DNA of 64,000 nt from Rhodococcus rhodochrous (GCF_900187265.1 NZ_LT906450.1:3215444-3279443), one strand, 5' to 3'; shown: positions 1 through 10,251, counted from the stretch's first letter. Notes: generated by a model not told the origin, from the sequence alone. A program made the numbers and translations.

Positions 1-1104
1 GCCGAGTTCGACCGCTTCATGGACGCGAACTTCGACTCGCCGCTCGACCTGGTCTCGTCTCCGGCGGCACTGCGCGACCTTGCGCGTCTGCTCCGGCTGG
101 GCGGGTTCGGCAGGCTCGGCGCACAGGTGAACCGCAGGATCACCGACCCACGCCTGCGCCGCGTCTTCACCTTCCAGGCGCTGTACGCGGGGGTCGCTCC
201 GGCACGGGCCCTCGCCGTCTACGGGGCCATCGCCCACATGGACACCTCGCTGGGCGTGTACGCGGTGGACGGCGGTATGCGATCGGTCGCCCGCGCGATG
301 GCCGCGGCGTTCGTCGATGCCGGCGGACGGCTCGAACTCGGCCGGGAGGTGACCTCGCTCGATCTCTCCGGTGGCCGGGTCGACGGTGTCCGCACCCGCG
401 ACGGAGAACGCTTCCCGTGCGACGCGGCCGTCCTGACCCCCGACACCCCGGTGGTCGACGGGTTGCTGCCGCACCGTCGGCGCCGCCGCACACTGGCCGC
501 GCCGTCGGCCGTGGTGCTGCACGGGTCGATCCCCACCGGGGTGACCCACGGCTGGGCGGCGCAACACCACCACGTGATCGACTTCGGCGGTGAATGGGAC
601 CGCACCTTCGCGGAGATCACCCGCAGCCGCGGACGTGGCCGGCCGATGTCGGATCCCTCGCTGCTCATCACACGACCGGCTCTGTCCGATCCCGGTCTGC
701 GCTTCACCCGTGAGGGGGCCGAGCACGAACCGTTGTCGGTGCTGGCGCCGTGCCCGAACCTCGACAGCGCTCCGCTCGCCTGGGCCGAGCTCGCGGTGCC
801 CTACCGCAACGAGCTGCTCGACGTCCTCGACCGCCGCGGATACGGCGGTATCATGGACGGTTTCCGCGTCGACCACATCGACACACCCGCAACCTGGCAC
901 GCTCGTGGCATGCAGGCGGGCAGCCCGTTCTCGAGCGCTCACGTCTTCCGGCAGACGGGACCGTTCCGGCGCCGTAACCTCGATCCGGCCGTTCCCGGCG
1001 TGGTGCTCGCCGGGTCGGCGACGGTGCCGGGCGTCGGCGTCCCCACCGTGCTGTTGTCCGGAAGGCTCGCCGCCGAACGGCTCGGTGTTCCGCGAAGCCG
1101 GTGA
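1..1104 (+). CDS. crtI: Phytoene desaturase (CrtI family), 5' truncated by window edge
   Basis: The reading frame is open from base 1, so the N-terminal FAD-binding part lies outside the window. About 367 C-terminal residues remain. The visible part has the CrtI-type features: a conserved GGM block (VDGGMRSVARAM) followed by a stretch resembling the second nucleotide-binding region (GGRLELGREVTSL), and a C-terminal GVVLAGSATVPGVGVPTVLLSGRLAAERL segment typical of carotenoid desaturases. The family dehydrogenates phytoene stepwise, using FAD, at the membrane. A phytoene synthase gene lies 1.7 kb downstream, which supports the carotenoid assignment. The exact number of desaturation steps cannot be read from the sequence. 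Confidence 0.88.
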   Translation, partial: AEFDRFMDANFDSPLDLVSSPAALRDLARLLRLGGFGRLGAQVNRRITDPRLRRVFTFQALYAGVAPARALAVYGAIAHMDTSLGVYAVDGGMRSVARAMAAAFVDAGGRLELGREVTSLDLSGGRVDGVRTRDGERFPCDAAVLTPDTPVVDGLLPHRRRRRTLAAPSAVVLHGSIPTGVTHGWAAQHHHVIDFGGEWDRTFAEITRSRGRGRPMSDPSLLITRPALSDPGLRFTREGAEHEPLSVLAPCPNLDSAPLAWAELAVPYRNELLDVLDRRGYGGIMDGFRVDHIDTPATWHARGMQAGSPFSSAHVFRQTGPFRRRNLDPAVPGVVLAGSATVPGVGVPTVLLSGRLAAERLGVPRSR

Positions 1105-1134
1105 CACCGGGCGCAACACGCTCCGCGTCTCCAC

Positions 1135-1140
1135 TAAACT
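1135..1140 (+). promoter_or_regulatory. Candidate -10 hexamer for mptA (TAAACT)
   Basis: TAAACT lies 65 nt before the mptA ATG, in the 100-nt gap after crtI. No convincing -35 is seen. It would give a leader of about 58 nt ending in a strong GGGGGAGGAA ribosome binding site. Confidence 0.3.
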
Positions 1141-1204
1141 GTCCTCGTTCGCCAGCTACCTGCGCGCCGCGCATCCACACGTCCACGGGGGAGGAACCGT
1201 AACG

Positions 1205-2791
1205 ATGTCGTCCCCTGCCTCGCCCGACGCCGAGCCGCAGACCTCGCCCGCGCCGGAGGGGACGGTCGCGCCGACGGGTGAGCGCCCGAAGTACGCATTC
1301 CTGAGGAGTCCCGCCGGCCACGCCACGTTGCTCGGCGCGTGGGGCGCGGTGCTCATGACCTTCGGCAGTTTCGGATCGGGCAGTGTCCGCCGCGTCGATC
1401 CGCTGCTCGAGGACATCTATCTGTCGTGGCTGCGCTTCGGCCACGGTCAGCTGCTCTCGCGGATCATCCTGTGGGTCGGTGTGCTCGTCATGATCGCAGC
1501 GTGGGTGCGCGTCGGTCGGGCGACCCTCGCCGGCCACGTCACGGTGCGCGATCTGTGGACGGTGCTTCCCGCGTGGACCGCTCCCCTGCTCGTCGCGACC
1601 CCGATGTTCAGCCGCGACGCCTACTCCTACCTCGCGCAGGGTGCACTGCTGCGCGACGGCTTCGATCCGTACGAGGTGGGCCCGGTCGTCAACCCGGGCG
1701 TCCTGCTCGACAACGTCAGCAACGTATGGACGACGACCACCACGCCGTACGGGCCCGTCCACCTGCTGCTCGGTGCGGGCATCACGTCCATCACCGACGA
1801 CAACGTGGTGACGGGCACCTGGCTGTGGCGCCTGACCATGCTTCCCGGCCTCGCGCTCATGGCGTGGGCCGTGCCGAAACTCGCCCGTCGCATGGGTGGG
1901 AACCCCGCGATCGCCCTGTGGCTCGCGGTCCTGAACCCGCTCGTGCTGATCCATCTCGTCGGCGGTGTGCACAACGAGCTGCTGATGGTCGGTCTCATGA
2001 TCGCCGGCATCGTGCTCGTGCTCGAGGGCCGACATATCGGCGGCATCGCCCTGGTCTCGCTCGGCGCCGCGATCAAGGCCACAGCAGGATTGGCACTGCC
2101 CTTCCTGGTGTGGGTGTGGATGATCCACGAACGCGACCGTGCGCGCGCCGAAGGGCGCGAACCGGCAGCGCCCGTCCGCCTGTTCGCCAAGGCCGCCGGT
2201 CTGGGACTGGTCGTCTTCGCCGCGGTCTTCGGCGGCACCTCGCTGCTCGCCGGTGTGGGCATCGGCTGGCTCACCGCCCTGTCCGGCTCGTCGAAGATCA
2301 TCAACTGGTTGTCGCTGCCGACGATGATGGCGCACGCCGTCACGTGGGTCACCCCGTGGCGACTCGGATCGGTCCTCGACATCACGCGCATGCTCTGCGC
2401 GATCGCGCTGGTGGTGATCCTGGTGTGGGCGTGGTGGCGCTTCCGCCGCACCGAGCGCGACGCGGTCTTCGGGATCGTCGTGGCACTGACCGCGGTGACC
2501 CTGCTGTCGCCCGCCGCGCTGCCCTGGTACTACTCCTGGCCGCTCGCCGTCGCCGCCGCCTTCGCGATGTCGCCCAGGGTGCTCATGGTGCTCGTCGGGT
2601 TGTCGACCTGGTTGATGTTGATCTTCAACCCCGACGGGTCGATCGGGATGTACAACATCGCGCACGTCGCACTCGCGGTGTTCGCCTCGATCGTCGCGGC
2701 CCGTTCGCTCGTCACCCGTGATCCGCTGCGCCTGCGGTTGCGGCCACGAGCGGCATCGCCCGCCGGCGCTGCCCGGGACGACCGTGCCTGA
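1205..2791 (+). CDS. mptA: Alpha-(1->6)-mannopyranosyltransferase, MptA type
   Basis: The product has 528 aa and is a polytopic membrane protein with roughly a dozen hydrophobic segments, as in GT-C glycosyltransferases that use polyprenyl-phosphomannose. The early periplasmic loop carries the acidic FSRDAYSY motif expected near the active site. The start at the ATG follows GGGGGAGGAA and precedes a low-complexity hydrophilic N-terminus. In Corynebacteriales MptA extends the alpha-1,6-mannan backbone of lipomannan and lipoarabinomannan on the outer face of the membrane. The next gene but one is the Rv2175c homolog, followed by pknL, which matches the neighbourhood of M. tuberculosis mptA (Rv2174). 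Its stop overlaps the crtB start by 8 nt, so the two are probably co-transcribed and translationally coupled. Confidence 0.88.
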   Translation: MSSPASPDAEPQTSPAPEGTVAPTGERPKYAFLRSPAGHATLLGAWGAVLMTFGSFGSGSVRRVDPLLEDIYLSWLRFGHGQLLSRIILWVGVLVMIAAWVRVGRATLAGHVTVRDLWTVLPAWTAPLLVATPMFSRDAYSYLAQGALLRDGFDPYEVGPVVNPGVLLDNVSNVWTTTTTPYGPVHLLLGAGITSITDDNVVTGTWLWRLTMLPGLALMAWAVPKLARRMGGNPAIALWLAVLNPLVLIHLVGGVHNELLMVGLMIAGIVLVLEGRHIGGIALVSLGAAIKATAGLALPFLVWVWMIHERDRARAEGREPAAPVRLFAKAAGLGLVVFAAVFGGTSLLAGVGIGWLTALSGSSKIINWLSLPTMMAHAVTWVTPWRLGSVLDITRMLCAIALVVILVWAWWRFRRTERDAVFGIVVALTAVTLLSPAALPWYYSWPLAVAAAFAMSPRVLMVLVGLSTWLMLIFNPDGSIGMYNIAHVALAVFASIVAARSLVTRDPLRLRLRPRAASPAGAARDDRA

Positions 2792-3722
2792 CCGCCCCGC
2801 GGGGATCGCGGCCGACGATCTCACCCGGGCCTACGCCTACTGCGCCGAACTCACCGCCGAACACGGACGCACCTACAACCTCGCGACCCGGTTGCTGCCG
2901 GCCCCGCGCCGACACGCCGTGCACGCGCTCTACGGGTTCGCCAGACATGTCGACGACATCGTCGACGTCACCGCCGTGGACGACCCGGAGGCCGCGATCC
3001 GCGGGGTCGACGACGCGCACGCCCGCCTGCACGCCGCGCTCGCGGGTGATCCCGGCCCGCTCGACGAGACCGGTCTGGTGGTCCGTGCGCTCGCCGACAC
3101 GATCCGGCAGTACCGCATCCCGACCGGGTACTTCGACGCCTTCATCCGTTCCATGCGCATGGACGTGCCGCGCACGCCCGAGTTCCGGCCCCACTACCGG
3201 ACCATCGAGGAACTGCGCGAGTACATGCACGGCTCCGCGGCAGTGATCGGTCTCGAACTGCTGCCCATCCTCGACGTCGCCGATCCTGCCGCCCCACCGG
3301 CCGCGGCCGCGCTCGGTGAGGCATTCCAGCTCACCAACTTCATCCGCGACGTCGGCGAAGACCTCGAGCGCGGACGCGTCTACATCCCGCTCGACCTGTG
3401 GTCGGCGTTCGGGGTCGACATCGACCTGCTGCAGGAATGCCGGCGCACCGGCGCCGTGGATCCGAGGGTCCGGCGGGCGCTCGCCCACGCGGTCGCACTG
3501 ACCCGCGCCGAATATCGCAAGGCCGAACCCGGACTGGCGGTACTCCCCGACCGGATCCGGCCCGGTATCCGCGCGGCCTTCACGCTCTACGGGCGGATCC
3601 TCGACGAGGTCGAACGCAGTGGGTTCCGAGTGCTCGACCGGCGCGCGACGGTACCGCGCCGCACCCGCGCCGCGGTGATGCTCACCGAGTACGTCACCGG
3701 TTCACTGCTCCGGCAGCGCTGA
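2784..3722 (+). CDS. crtB: Phytoene synthase (squalene/phytoene synthase family)
   Basis: The product has 312 aa. Both aspartate-rich Mg-diphosphate binding motifs of trans-isoprenyl diphosphate head-to-head synthases are present: DDIVD at residues 57-61 and DVGED at 189-193 within NFIRDVGEDLERGRVYIP. The family condenses two geranylgeranyl diphosphates to phytoene, the first committed step of C40 carotenoid synthesis. The GTG start at 2784 overlaps the end of mptA by 8 nt. An upstream in-frame ATG at 2718 would overlap mptA by 74 nt and add an unlikely Cys/His-rich leader. The product feeds the CrtI encoded at the left edge. Confidence 0.92.
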   Translation: MPDRPAGIAADDLTRAYAYCAELTAEHGRTYNLATRLLPAPRRHAVHALYGFARHVDDIVDVTAVDDPEAAIRGVDDAHARLHAALAGDPGPLDETGLVVRALADTIRQYRIPTGYFDAFIRSMRMDVPRTPEFRPHYRTIEELREYMHGSAAVIGLELLPILDVADPAAPPAAAALGEAFQLTNFIRDVGEDLERGRVYIPLDLWSAFGVDIDLLQECRRTGAVDPRVRRALAHAVALTRAEYRKAEPGLAVLPDRIRPGIRAAFTLYGRILDEVERSGFRVLDRRATVPRRTRAAVMLTEYVTGSLLRQR

Positions 3723-3765
3723 GTTGCCCGCCGCGGATCAGGCCGAGTTGCCCGCCGCGGATCAG
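3721..3765. repeat. Tandem 21-bp direct repeat between convergent crtB and the Rv2175c homolog
   Basis: Two identical 21-bp units (beginning GAGTTGCCCGCC and ending GGATCAG) sit at 3721-3741 and 3745-3765, a 24-bp period. The first unit overlaps the crtB stop codon and the second contains the stop codon of the minus-strand gene. This looks like a recent slippage duplication of the short intergenic spacer. Confidence 0.85.
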
Positions 3766-4133
3766 AAGGCGAGTGCCTGTGCCCGCCGCATGACCTCGCG
3801 CGCGGACTGCGTGTGCATCGCGGCGACGGGGCTTCCACCGGGAAGAGAATCGTCCTCGGCGAAGAGCCACTGCAGGATCTCGTCGTCCTCGTAACCGCCG
3901 TCGTGCAGCACCGCGATCAGGCCGGGAAGACCCTTGAGAACGTTCCCCTCGTCGTCGAGGAAGGCCTCGGGCAGGACCGGCACGCGGTCGCGCTTGAACG
4001 CCAGCAACTGCCGGTCGCGCACCATCTGGTGCACGCGGGAGGTGGCGACGCCGAGGCTCTTGGCCACATCGACGAGCTGCACCACGGGCACGGAGCGGTC
4101 GAGAACGTCGTCGCAGTAAGGGATTGCACTCAC
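3762..4133 (-). CDS. Rv2175c-type DNA-binding protein (winged-helix, PknL-associated)
   Basis: The product has 123 aa. The N-terminal half holds a helix-turn-helix (VVQLVDVAKSLGVATSRVHQMVRDRQLLAFKRDR, about residues 17-50), and the C-terminal half is a conserved helical domain (GLPGLIAVLHDGGYEDDEILQWLF). In M. tuberculosis the homolog Rv2175c is a DNA-binding protein phosphorylated by PknL, whose gene is divergent and adjacent as here. The GTG start at 4133 lies 182 nt from the pknL start, so both promoters share this gap. The target genes are not known from the sequence. Confidence 0.85.
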   Translation of the reverse strand: MSAIPYCDDVLDRSVPVVQLVDVAKSLGVATSRVHQMVRDRQLLAFKRDRVPVLPEAFLDDEGNVLKGLPGLIAVLHDGGYEDDEILQWLFAEDDSLPGGSPVAAMHTQSAREVMRRAQALAF

Positions 4134-4315
4134 CCCACCACGTTATCGTTGCGGCCTCGCGGGCAGCTACGCGGCTACCGTCCACGGGAGCTGGCTACGA
4201 TCGACGGGGACGAAATCGCTCCGCACACGCAGAGCCGGACCTTCGTCACGTCGATACCTCGAAGGCCCGGGTACCGGCGTCCCACCATCACGCACGAGAC
4301 ACGGGGGTACACCGG

Positions 4316-6361
4316 GTGACCGCTGGCAGCGACCGACTGGTCGGCGTCGTGCTCGACCGGCGTTATCGCATCGAATCGCAGATCGCACGCGGCGGCATGT
4401 CGACCGTCTATCGCGGCACCGACATGCGTCTCGACCGTCCCGTCGCCGTGAAGATCATGGATCCGCAGTTCGCGGCCGATCCCCAGTTCCTGGCACGGTT
4501 CGAGTTCGAGGCCAGGTCCGTCGCACGATTGACGCATCCCGGGCTCGTCGCGGTCTACGACCAGGGCCAGGACGGCGACCATGTCTTCCTCGTGATGGAG
4601 CTCGTCGAGGGCGGCACCCTGCGTGAGCTGCTGCGCGAGCGCGGGCCGATGCCGCCGCACGCCGCCGCTGCCGTGGCCGCTCCGGTCCTCGGAGCCCTGG
4701 CCGTCGCCCACCGGGCGGGTCTCGTGCATCGCGACATCAAGCCCGAGAACATCCTCATCTCCGGCAACGGCGAGGTGAAGATCGCCGACTTCGGGCTCGT
4801 CCGCGCCGTCGCCGCCGCGACCACCACCTCGCGCAGCGTGATCCTCGGCACCGCGGCGTACCTGTCCCCGGAGCAGGTCACCGTCGGCAGCGCCGACGCG
4901 CGCAGCGACGTCTACTCGGCCGGTGTGCTCGTATACGAGATGCTCACCGGCCGCACCCCCTTCATCGGCGACACGTCACTGTCGGTCGCGTACCAGCGCG
5001 TGGAGAAGGACGTGCCGGATCCGAGTTCGGTCATAGACGGGGTTCCGCCGGAACTGGACGCCTTCGTCCGTCGGGCCACCGAACGCGAACCGTCGGAACG
5101 CTACGCCGACGCGCAGGTGATGGCCGACGCGCTCGGCGAGATCTGCGACACGCTCGATCTCCCCCGCTACCGGGTTCCGGCTCCCAGACGATCCGCCGTG
5201 CGGACGCCGCCCGTGGTGGACCCCGACGCCGCGGCACCGACCCGCACCGTCGACGGTGCCGCTGCCGGACATGCCGATCCCGCTCCGGCGACGACGGTGC
5301 TCCCCGGCTCGGCCGCCGCGAACTCGCACGCCCCGACGACCGTGCAGACCGCCGTTCCGGCCACGCCCGGCCCGGATGCTCCGGCCACGCCCCCGCACCC
5401 GACCCGGGTCGCGACCCGCACCCATCCGCGTCCCGACACCGAACCCGTGGCGCCCCGGCCCGACTACGCTGCCGACCGTCGCCGTCAGCGCCGGTCCGCC
5501 GCCGGTTGGATCGCCGCGATCATCGTGCTCGCGTTGTTCATGGGAATCGCCGGGTGGTGGCTCGGCGCCGGCCGCCTCACCGACGTCCCGACCGTGCAGG
5601 GTCTCGACCGGGCAGCGGCCGTGTCCGCGATCGAGACGGCCGGATTGTCCAGCGAGATCCGGGGCGAGTACTCCGACGACGTCCCCGTCGACACCGTCCT
5701 CGGCACCGACCCCAGCGCGGGTTCACGCGTGCCCGACGGCGACACGATCGCGTTGCTCGTGTCGCTCGGCAGACCCACCGTCCCGTCCATCCCCGGCGCC
5801 GGCGAGAGATCCGTCGTCGAGGACGAACTGCGCAGCCGCACCTTCGAACCGATCGAGGGCGGCACCGCGTTCAGCACCACGGTGCCCGAGGGCGGTGTGG
5901 CTGCACTCGACCCCGCCCCCGGCACCGTCCTGCCGGTGGGCGCCGAGGTCGCACTCGTGATCAGTAAGGGCTCCCCGCCGGTCACCCTGCCCGATCTCAC
6001 CGGACGCCCGGTCGACGAGGCGCGACGCATCCTCGACGAAGCAGGTCTGACCGTCGGTGAGATCCGAGAGGTCTTCGACGCCGACGTCGACGAGGGACGA
6101 GTCGTCGGCACCGACCCGGAGGAGGGCGCCGACGTCAGCGCCGGCGGAACCGTCACCCTGCTCGTATCCAATGCAGTGAAGGTGCCGTCGATGTTGGGAC
6201 GCTCGGTGGGCTCGGCCCGCGACGAGCTCACCCGCCTCGGTTTCGAGGTCGAGGTCCGGCAGCTCGGCGACTCCGACCGCTCGATCGTGATCGGCCAAGA
6301 TCCGGGGGCAGGCCGGAGAACAGAACAGGGCAGCACGGTCACGCTGACCGCACTGCCCTGA
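4316..6361 (+). CDS. pknL: Ser/Thr protein kinase PknL with four PASTA repeats
   Basis: The product has 681 aa. A Hanks-type kinase domain covers residues about 15-275: glycine loop ARGGMSTVYRG (24-34), catalytic K46 in VAVKIMD, HRDIKPEN with D140, and DFGL with D158. A Pro/Ala/Thr-rich juxtamembrane linker follows, then one transmembrane helix near 397-419 (GWIAAIIVLALF), then four extracellular PASTA repeats to the C-terminus (about 421-485, 486-550, 551-617, 618-681). PASTA domains bind muropeptides and lipid II in related kinases. M. tuberculosis PknL (399 aa as recalled) lacks them, whereas corynebacterial PknL carries them. The GTG at 4316 follows a purine-rich site. The longer in-frame extension from 4124 runs through the promoter gap and was not used. 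Confidence 0.92.
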   Translation: MTAGSDRLVGVVLDRRYRIESQIARGGMSTVYRGTDMRLDRPVAVKIMDPQFAADPQFLARFEFEARSVARLTHPGLVAVYDQGQDGDHVFLVMELVEGGTLRELLRERGPMPPHAAAAVAAPVLGALAVAHRAGLVHRDIKPENILISGNGEVKIADFGLVRAVAAATTTSRSVILGTAAYLSPEQVTVGSADARSDVYSAGVLVYEMLTGRTPFIGDTSLSVAYQRVEKDVPDPSSVIDGVPPELDAFVRRATEREPSERYADAQVMADALGEICDTLDLPRYRVPAPRRSAVRTPPVVDPDAAAPTRTVDGAAAGHADPAPATTVLPGSAAANSHAPTTVQTAVPATPGPDAPATPPHPTRVATRTHPRPDTEPVAPRPDYAADRRRQRRSAAGWIAAIIVLALFMGIAGWWLGAGRLTDVPTVQGLDRAAAVSAIETAGLSSEIRGEYSDDVPVDTVLGTDPSAGSRVPDGDTIALLVSLGRPTVPSIPGAGERSVVEDELRSRTFEPIEGGTAFSTTVPEGGVAALDPAPGTVLPVGAEVALVISKGSPPVTLPDLTGRPVDEARRILDEAGLTVGEIREVFDADVDEGRVVGTDPEEGADVSAGGTVTLLVSNAVKVPSMLGRSVGSARDELTRLGFEVEVRQLGDSDRSIVIGQDPGAGRRTEQGSTVTLTALP

Positions 6362-6403
6362 TCCGACCACCCGTCCTCTACCCGGGGAGCATCCCCACTG
6401 TGA

Positions 6404-7834
<1,431 letters not shown>

Positions 7835-7843
7835 TTACCCGCG

Positions 7844-8335
7844 TCACCGTGACCGGCGAGCAGCCTCGATCGCCTCGAACTTCGCGAGGTTGTGGCGGGC
7901 GTCGGCGAGGGCATCGTGGTTGTCGTCCGGCACCGGGGGCAGGGGCGGGCAGCCCGAGTCCTCCCAGTACTGCCGGAGCTCACGGGTGTAGCGGGGCAGG
8001 ACGTCCGGGAGTTCGGGCATGGTGCCCCACAGCTGGGCGAGGACGACGTGGTCGTAGGCCCCGATCCACGCCCACAGTTCGGGCCGGATGCCCGGTCGGG
8101 GCACGAGGAACTTCAGGAGGTCGTCGCGAATCCTCGATCGCGACTTCCAGGCCGGGTGCGCCGGGGGCGGAAGCTTCGGCAGGACGTTGCGGCGCACCCA
8201 GGCACCGGCCCGGGTCGGGTCGAACTCGGTCGACACCGCGTAGAACTCGCGGCCGTCCTCGCAGGCCACACCGATCGAGACGAGTTCGATCGTGCGTCCG
8301 TCCTCGATGAACTCGCAGTCGTAGAAGTAGCGCAC
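7844..8335 (-). CDS. DEDDh 3'-5' exoribonuclease (RNase AS / Rv2179c type)
   Basis: The product has 163 aa. It begins VRYFYDCEFIEDG, giving the first catalytic pair D6/E8, then AWIGAYDHVVLAQLWG with the second Asp, and ends with HDALADARHN providing the catalytic His and last Asp. Rv2179c, the mycobacterial homolog of 168 aa, is a 3' exoribonuclease active on poly(A) ends. The GTG at 8335 was chosen because it matches the homolog's start and lies 4 nt after the stop of the acyltransferase gene. A longer frame to 8605 would lie inside that gene. Confidence 0.88.
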   Translation of the reverse strand: MRYFYDCEFIEDGRTIELVSIGVACEDGREFYAVSTEFDPTRAGAWVRRNVLPKLPPPAHPAWKSRSRIRDDLLKFLVPRPGIRPELWAWIGAYDHVVLAQLWGTMPELPDVLPRYTRELRQYWEDSGCPPLPPVPDDNHDALADARHNLAKFEAIEAARRSR

Positions 8336-8339
8336 CTGC

Positions 8340-9128
8340 TCACCCGGCACGCGTGTCGGGAACACGGTCCGCGACGGGACCGTCCTGCGGCGGGGTCGCG
8401 GCGCTCCCGTTCGTCGACGCACCCGCGTCCCCGGCCGTGCCCGACGCGGGCGCCGAGCTCTTGTTCTTGAGGGTGGCGGCGTAGATGTCGACGTACTCCT
8501 GACCCGACAACTGCATGAGGGAGTACATGACCTCGTCGGTGACGGTGCGCTCGACGAACCGGTTGCCACCCATGCCCTCGAACCGGGAGAAGTCGATGGG
8601 CTCACCGATCCGGACGGTGATCTTCGCCGGTCGCCACATCTTCGACCCGATCGGGTTCATCCGGTCGGTGCCGATCATGGCGACGGGGATCACGGGCACA
8701 CCGGTCTCCAGCGCCAGTCGCGCCAGGCCGGTCTTGCCCTTGTAGAGACGTCCGTCGGGTGAGCGGGTGCCCTCGGGGTAGATGCCGAGCAGCTTGCCCT
8801 GACCGAGAACCCGCACCCCGGCGTTGAGCGCGTCCTGCGCGGCGTCGGCGCCGGTGCGATCGATGGGGACCTGCCCGACCGAGGAGAAGAACCAGCGCTG
8901 GAAGGCACCCTTGAGGCCGGTGCCGGTGAAGTACTCGCTCTTGGCGAGGAAGGTGATGCGCCGGCGCACGAGGAGGGGAAGGTAGAACGAGTCGAGGACG
9001 GCCCTGTGGTTACTGGCCAGAATCGCCGGTCCGTGCGCCGGAATGTTCTCGCCGCCTTCGAACTTCGGACGTCCTATGAGCCACAGCAGCGGTCCCAGGA
9101 GGACGTACTTGAACAGCCAGTACCACAT
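8340..9128 (-). CDS. 1-acyl-sn-glycerol-3-phosphate acyltransferase family (PlsC-like, Rv2182c type)
   Basis: The product has 262 aa. The acyltransferase motifs are clear: NHRAVLD gives the HX4D catalytic pair H41/D46, GQVPIDR is block II, YPEGTRS (E119-R122) is block III, and VIPVAMIGTDRM is block IV. The N-terminal segment MWYWLFKYVLLGPLLWLI is a membrane anchor. The family transfers acyl chains to lysophosphatidic acid in phospholipid synthesis. The ATG at 9128 follows GGAAGGA at good spacing and matches the mycobacterial start. The in-frame extension upstream to 9242 lacks support. The C-terminal 50 residues are Ala/Pro/Gly-rich and poorly conserved in character. Confidence 0.88.
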   Translation of the reverse strand: MWYWLFKYVLLGPLLWLIGRPKFEGGENIPAHGPAILASNHRAVLDSFYLPLLVRRRITFLAKSEYFTGTGLKGAFQRWFFSSVGQVPIDRTGADAAQDALNAGVRVLGQGKLLGIYPEGTRSPDGRLYKGKTGLARLALETGVPVIPVAMIGTDRMNPIGSKMWRPAKITVRIGEPIDFSRFEGMGGNRFVERTVTDEVMYSLMQLSGQEYVDIYAATLKNKSSAPASGTAGDAGASTNGSAATPPQDGPVADRVPDTRAG

Positions 9129-9273
9129 GGCATCCTTCCCGAATCCGATCATCCCCCACACGGATCGGTGCAGCACCGCCCGCCGGTCGACTCTACGACG
9201 ATGCGGCTGCCACACGCACATCGCGTCAGTGCCCGACCCCACCCTTTCGACGTCGACGTGACGATAATCTCAC

Positions 9274-10251
9274 CTACAGCGGCGGTCGAGAGGTTTCGAC
9301 GGCGGATCGGGCGAGATCGGCGGCGCCGATGAGACCGGCGGCGTCGCCGAGCTGCGCGACCCGGACGCGCGCGAGCGGGCGGTGGCCGGCGCCGGTGGTC
9401 ACGGCCGCATAGTGCTCGCGCGCAGCGTCGAGGAACAGCGGCGCGGAACCGGAGACCCCTCCCCCGATGACGACGAGCTCGGGGTCGTAGACGTCGGCGA
9501 CGAGCGCCAGGCCGAGCCCGAGCCGACGGGCGAAATCGTCGAAGGCGGCGAGCGCGACGGGATCGCCGTCGTGGGCGGCCCCGGCGATCCGCCGGCCGGT
9601 GAGCGATCCGGGATCCGAGGCGATCTCGCCCGCGAGAACGGACCGTCCGGGATCGGCCGCGAGCATCTCGACGGTCGTGTCCACGAGACCTGTTCCGCTG
9701 CAATATCTTTCCCAGCATCCCTGCTTACCGCACGGGCAGGGCCGCCCGTCGGGCACGACCTGCAGGTGACCGAGTTCGGGCGCCACACCGTAGGCACCGC
9801 GATAGATCCGGCCGTCGAGCAGCAGGGCGGCGCCGATGCCCGTTCCGAGCGCGACCATCACCGCGATGGTGCTGCCCGCGGCGGCGCCGAAGCGGTACTC
9901 GGCCCAGGCGGCTGCGTTGGCGTCGTGTTCGAGGACGACCGGCAGTCCGAAGCGTTCGGTGAGTATCTCGGCGAGCGGTGTGTCGCGCCAGGGCAGATGC
10001 GGCGCGAACCGCACGGTGGTGCGGTCCTCGGTGAGGAAACCCGCGACCCCCAGCCCGACCGCCGCGATGTCGTTGCGTTCGCGCAGATGCTCGACGAGAC
10101 GGTGGAGCGCGTTCTCGAGGGCGACCGCGGAGGACGGCGTCTGCGTGCGCACACTGTCGACGACGTCGCCGTCACGGTCGACGGCCGCCGCCCGGATGCT
10201 CGTGCCCCCGATGTCGATCCCGACGGTGAGCCCGGGGCCCTGCGTGTTCAC
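9274..10251 (-). CDS. ROK family sugar kinase (glucokinase-like)
   Basis: The product has 325 aa. It shows the phosphate-1 motif DIGGTSIRAA (D13), the catalytic EHDANA segment, GTGIGAALLLDG, and the ROK zinc site in PELGHLQV...PCPCGKQGCWERYCSG. This architecture fits actinobacterial ATP-dependent glucokinase. Fructokinase or N-acetylsugar kinase activity cannot be excluded from motifs alone. The GTG start overlaps the stop of the preceding gene (GTGA), so translation is coupled to the Rv2183c-type gene. I recall no ROK gene at this place in M. tuberculosis, so it is an insertion relative to that map. Confidence 0.85.
   Translation of the reverse strand: MNTQGPGLTVGIDIGGTSIRAAAVDRDGDVVDSVRTQTPSSAVALENALHRLVEHLRERNDIAAVGLGVAGFLTEDRTTVRFAPHLPWRDTPLAEILTERFGLPVVLEHDANAAAWAEYRFGAAAGSTIAVMVALGTGIGAALLLDGRIYRGAYGVAPELGHLQVVPDGRPCPCGKQGCWERYCSGTGLVDTTVEMLAADPGRSVLAGEIASDPGSLTGRRIAGAAHDGDPVALAAFDDFARRLGLGLALVADVYDPELVVIGGGVSGSAPLFLDAAREHYAAVTTGAGHRPLARVRVAQLGDAAGLIGAADLARSAVETSRPPL

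Noticed and set aside
851-2824. A 657-residue minus-strand open frame over mptA
   Set aside because: It is the antisense shadow of crtI and mptA; it is Arg/Gly/Asp-rich with no domain.
6382-6394. A terminator between convergent pknL and aroG
   Set aside because: Only a 5-bp GGGGA/TCCCC stem is visible, too weak to support.
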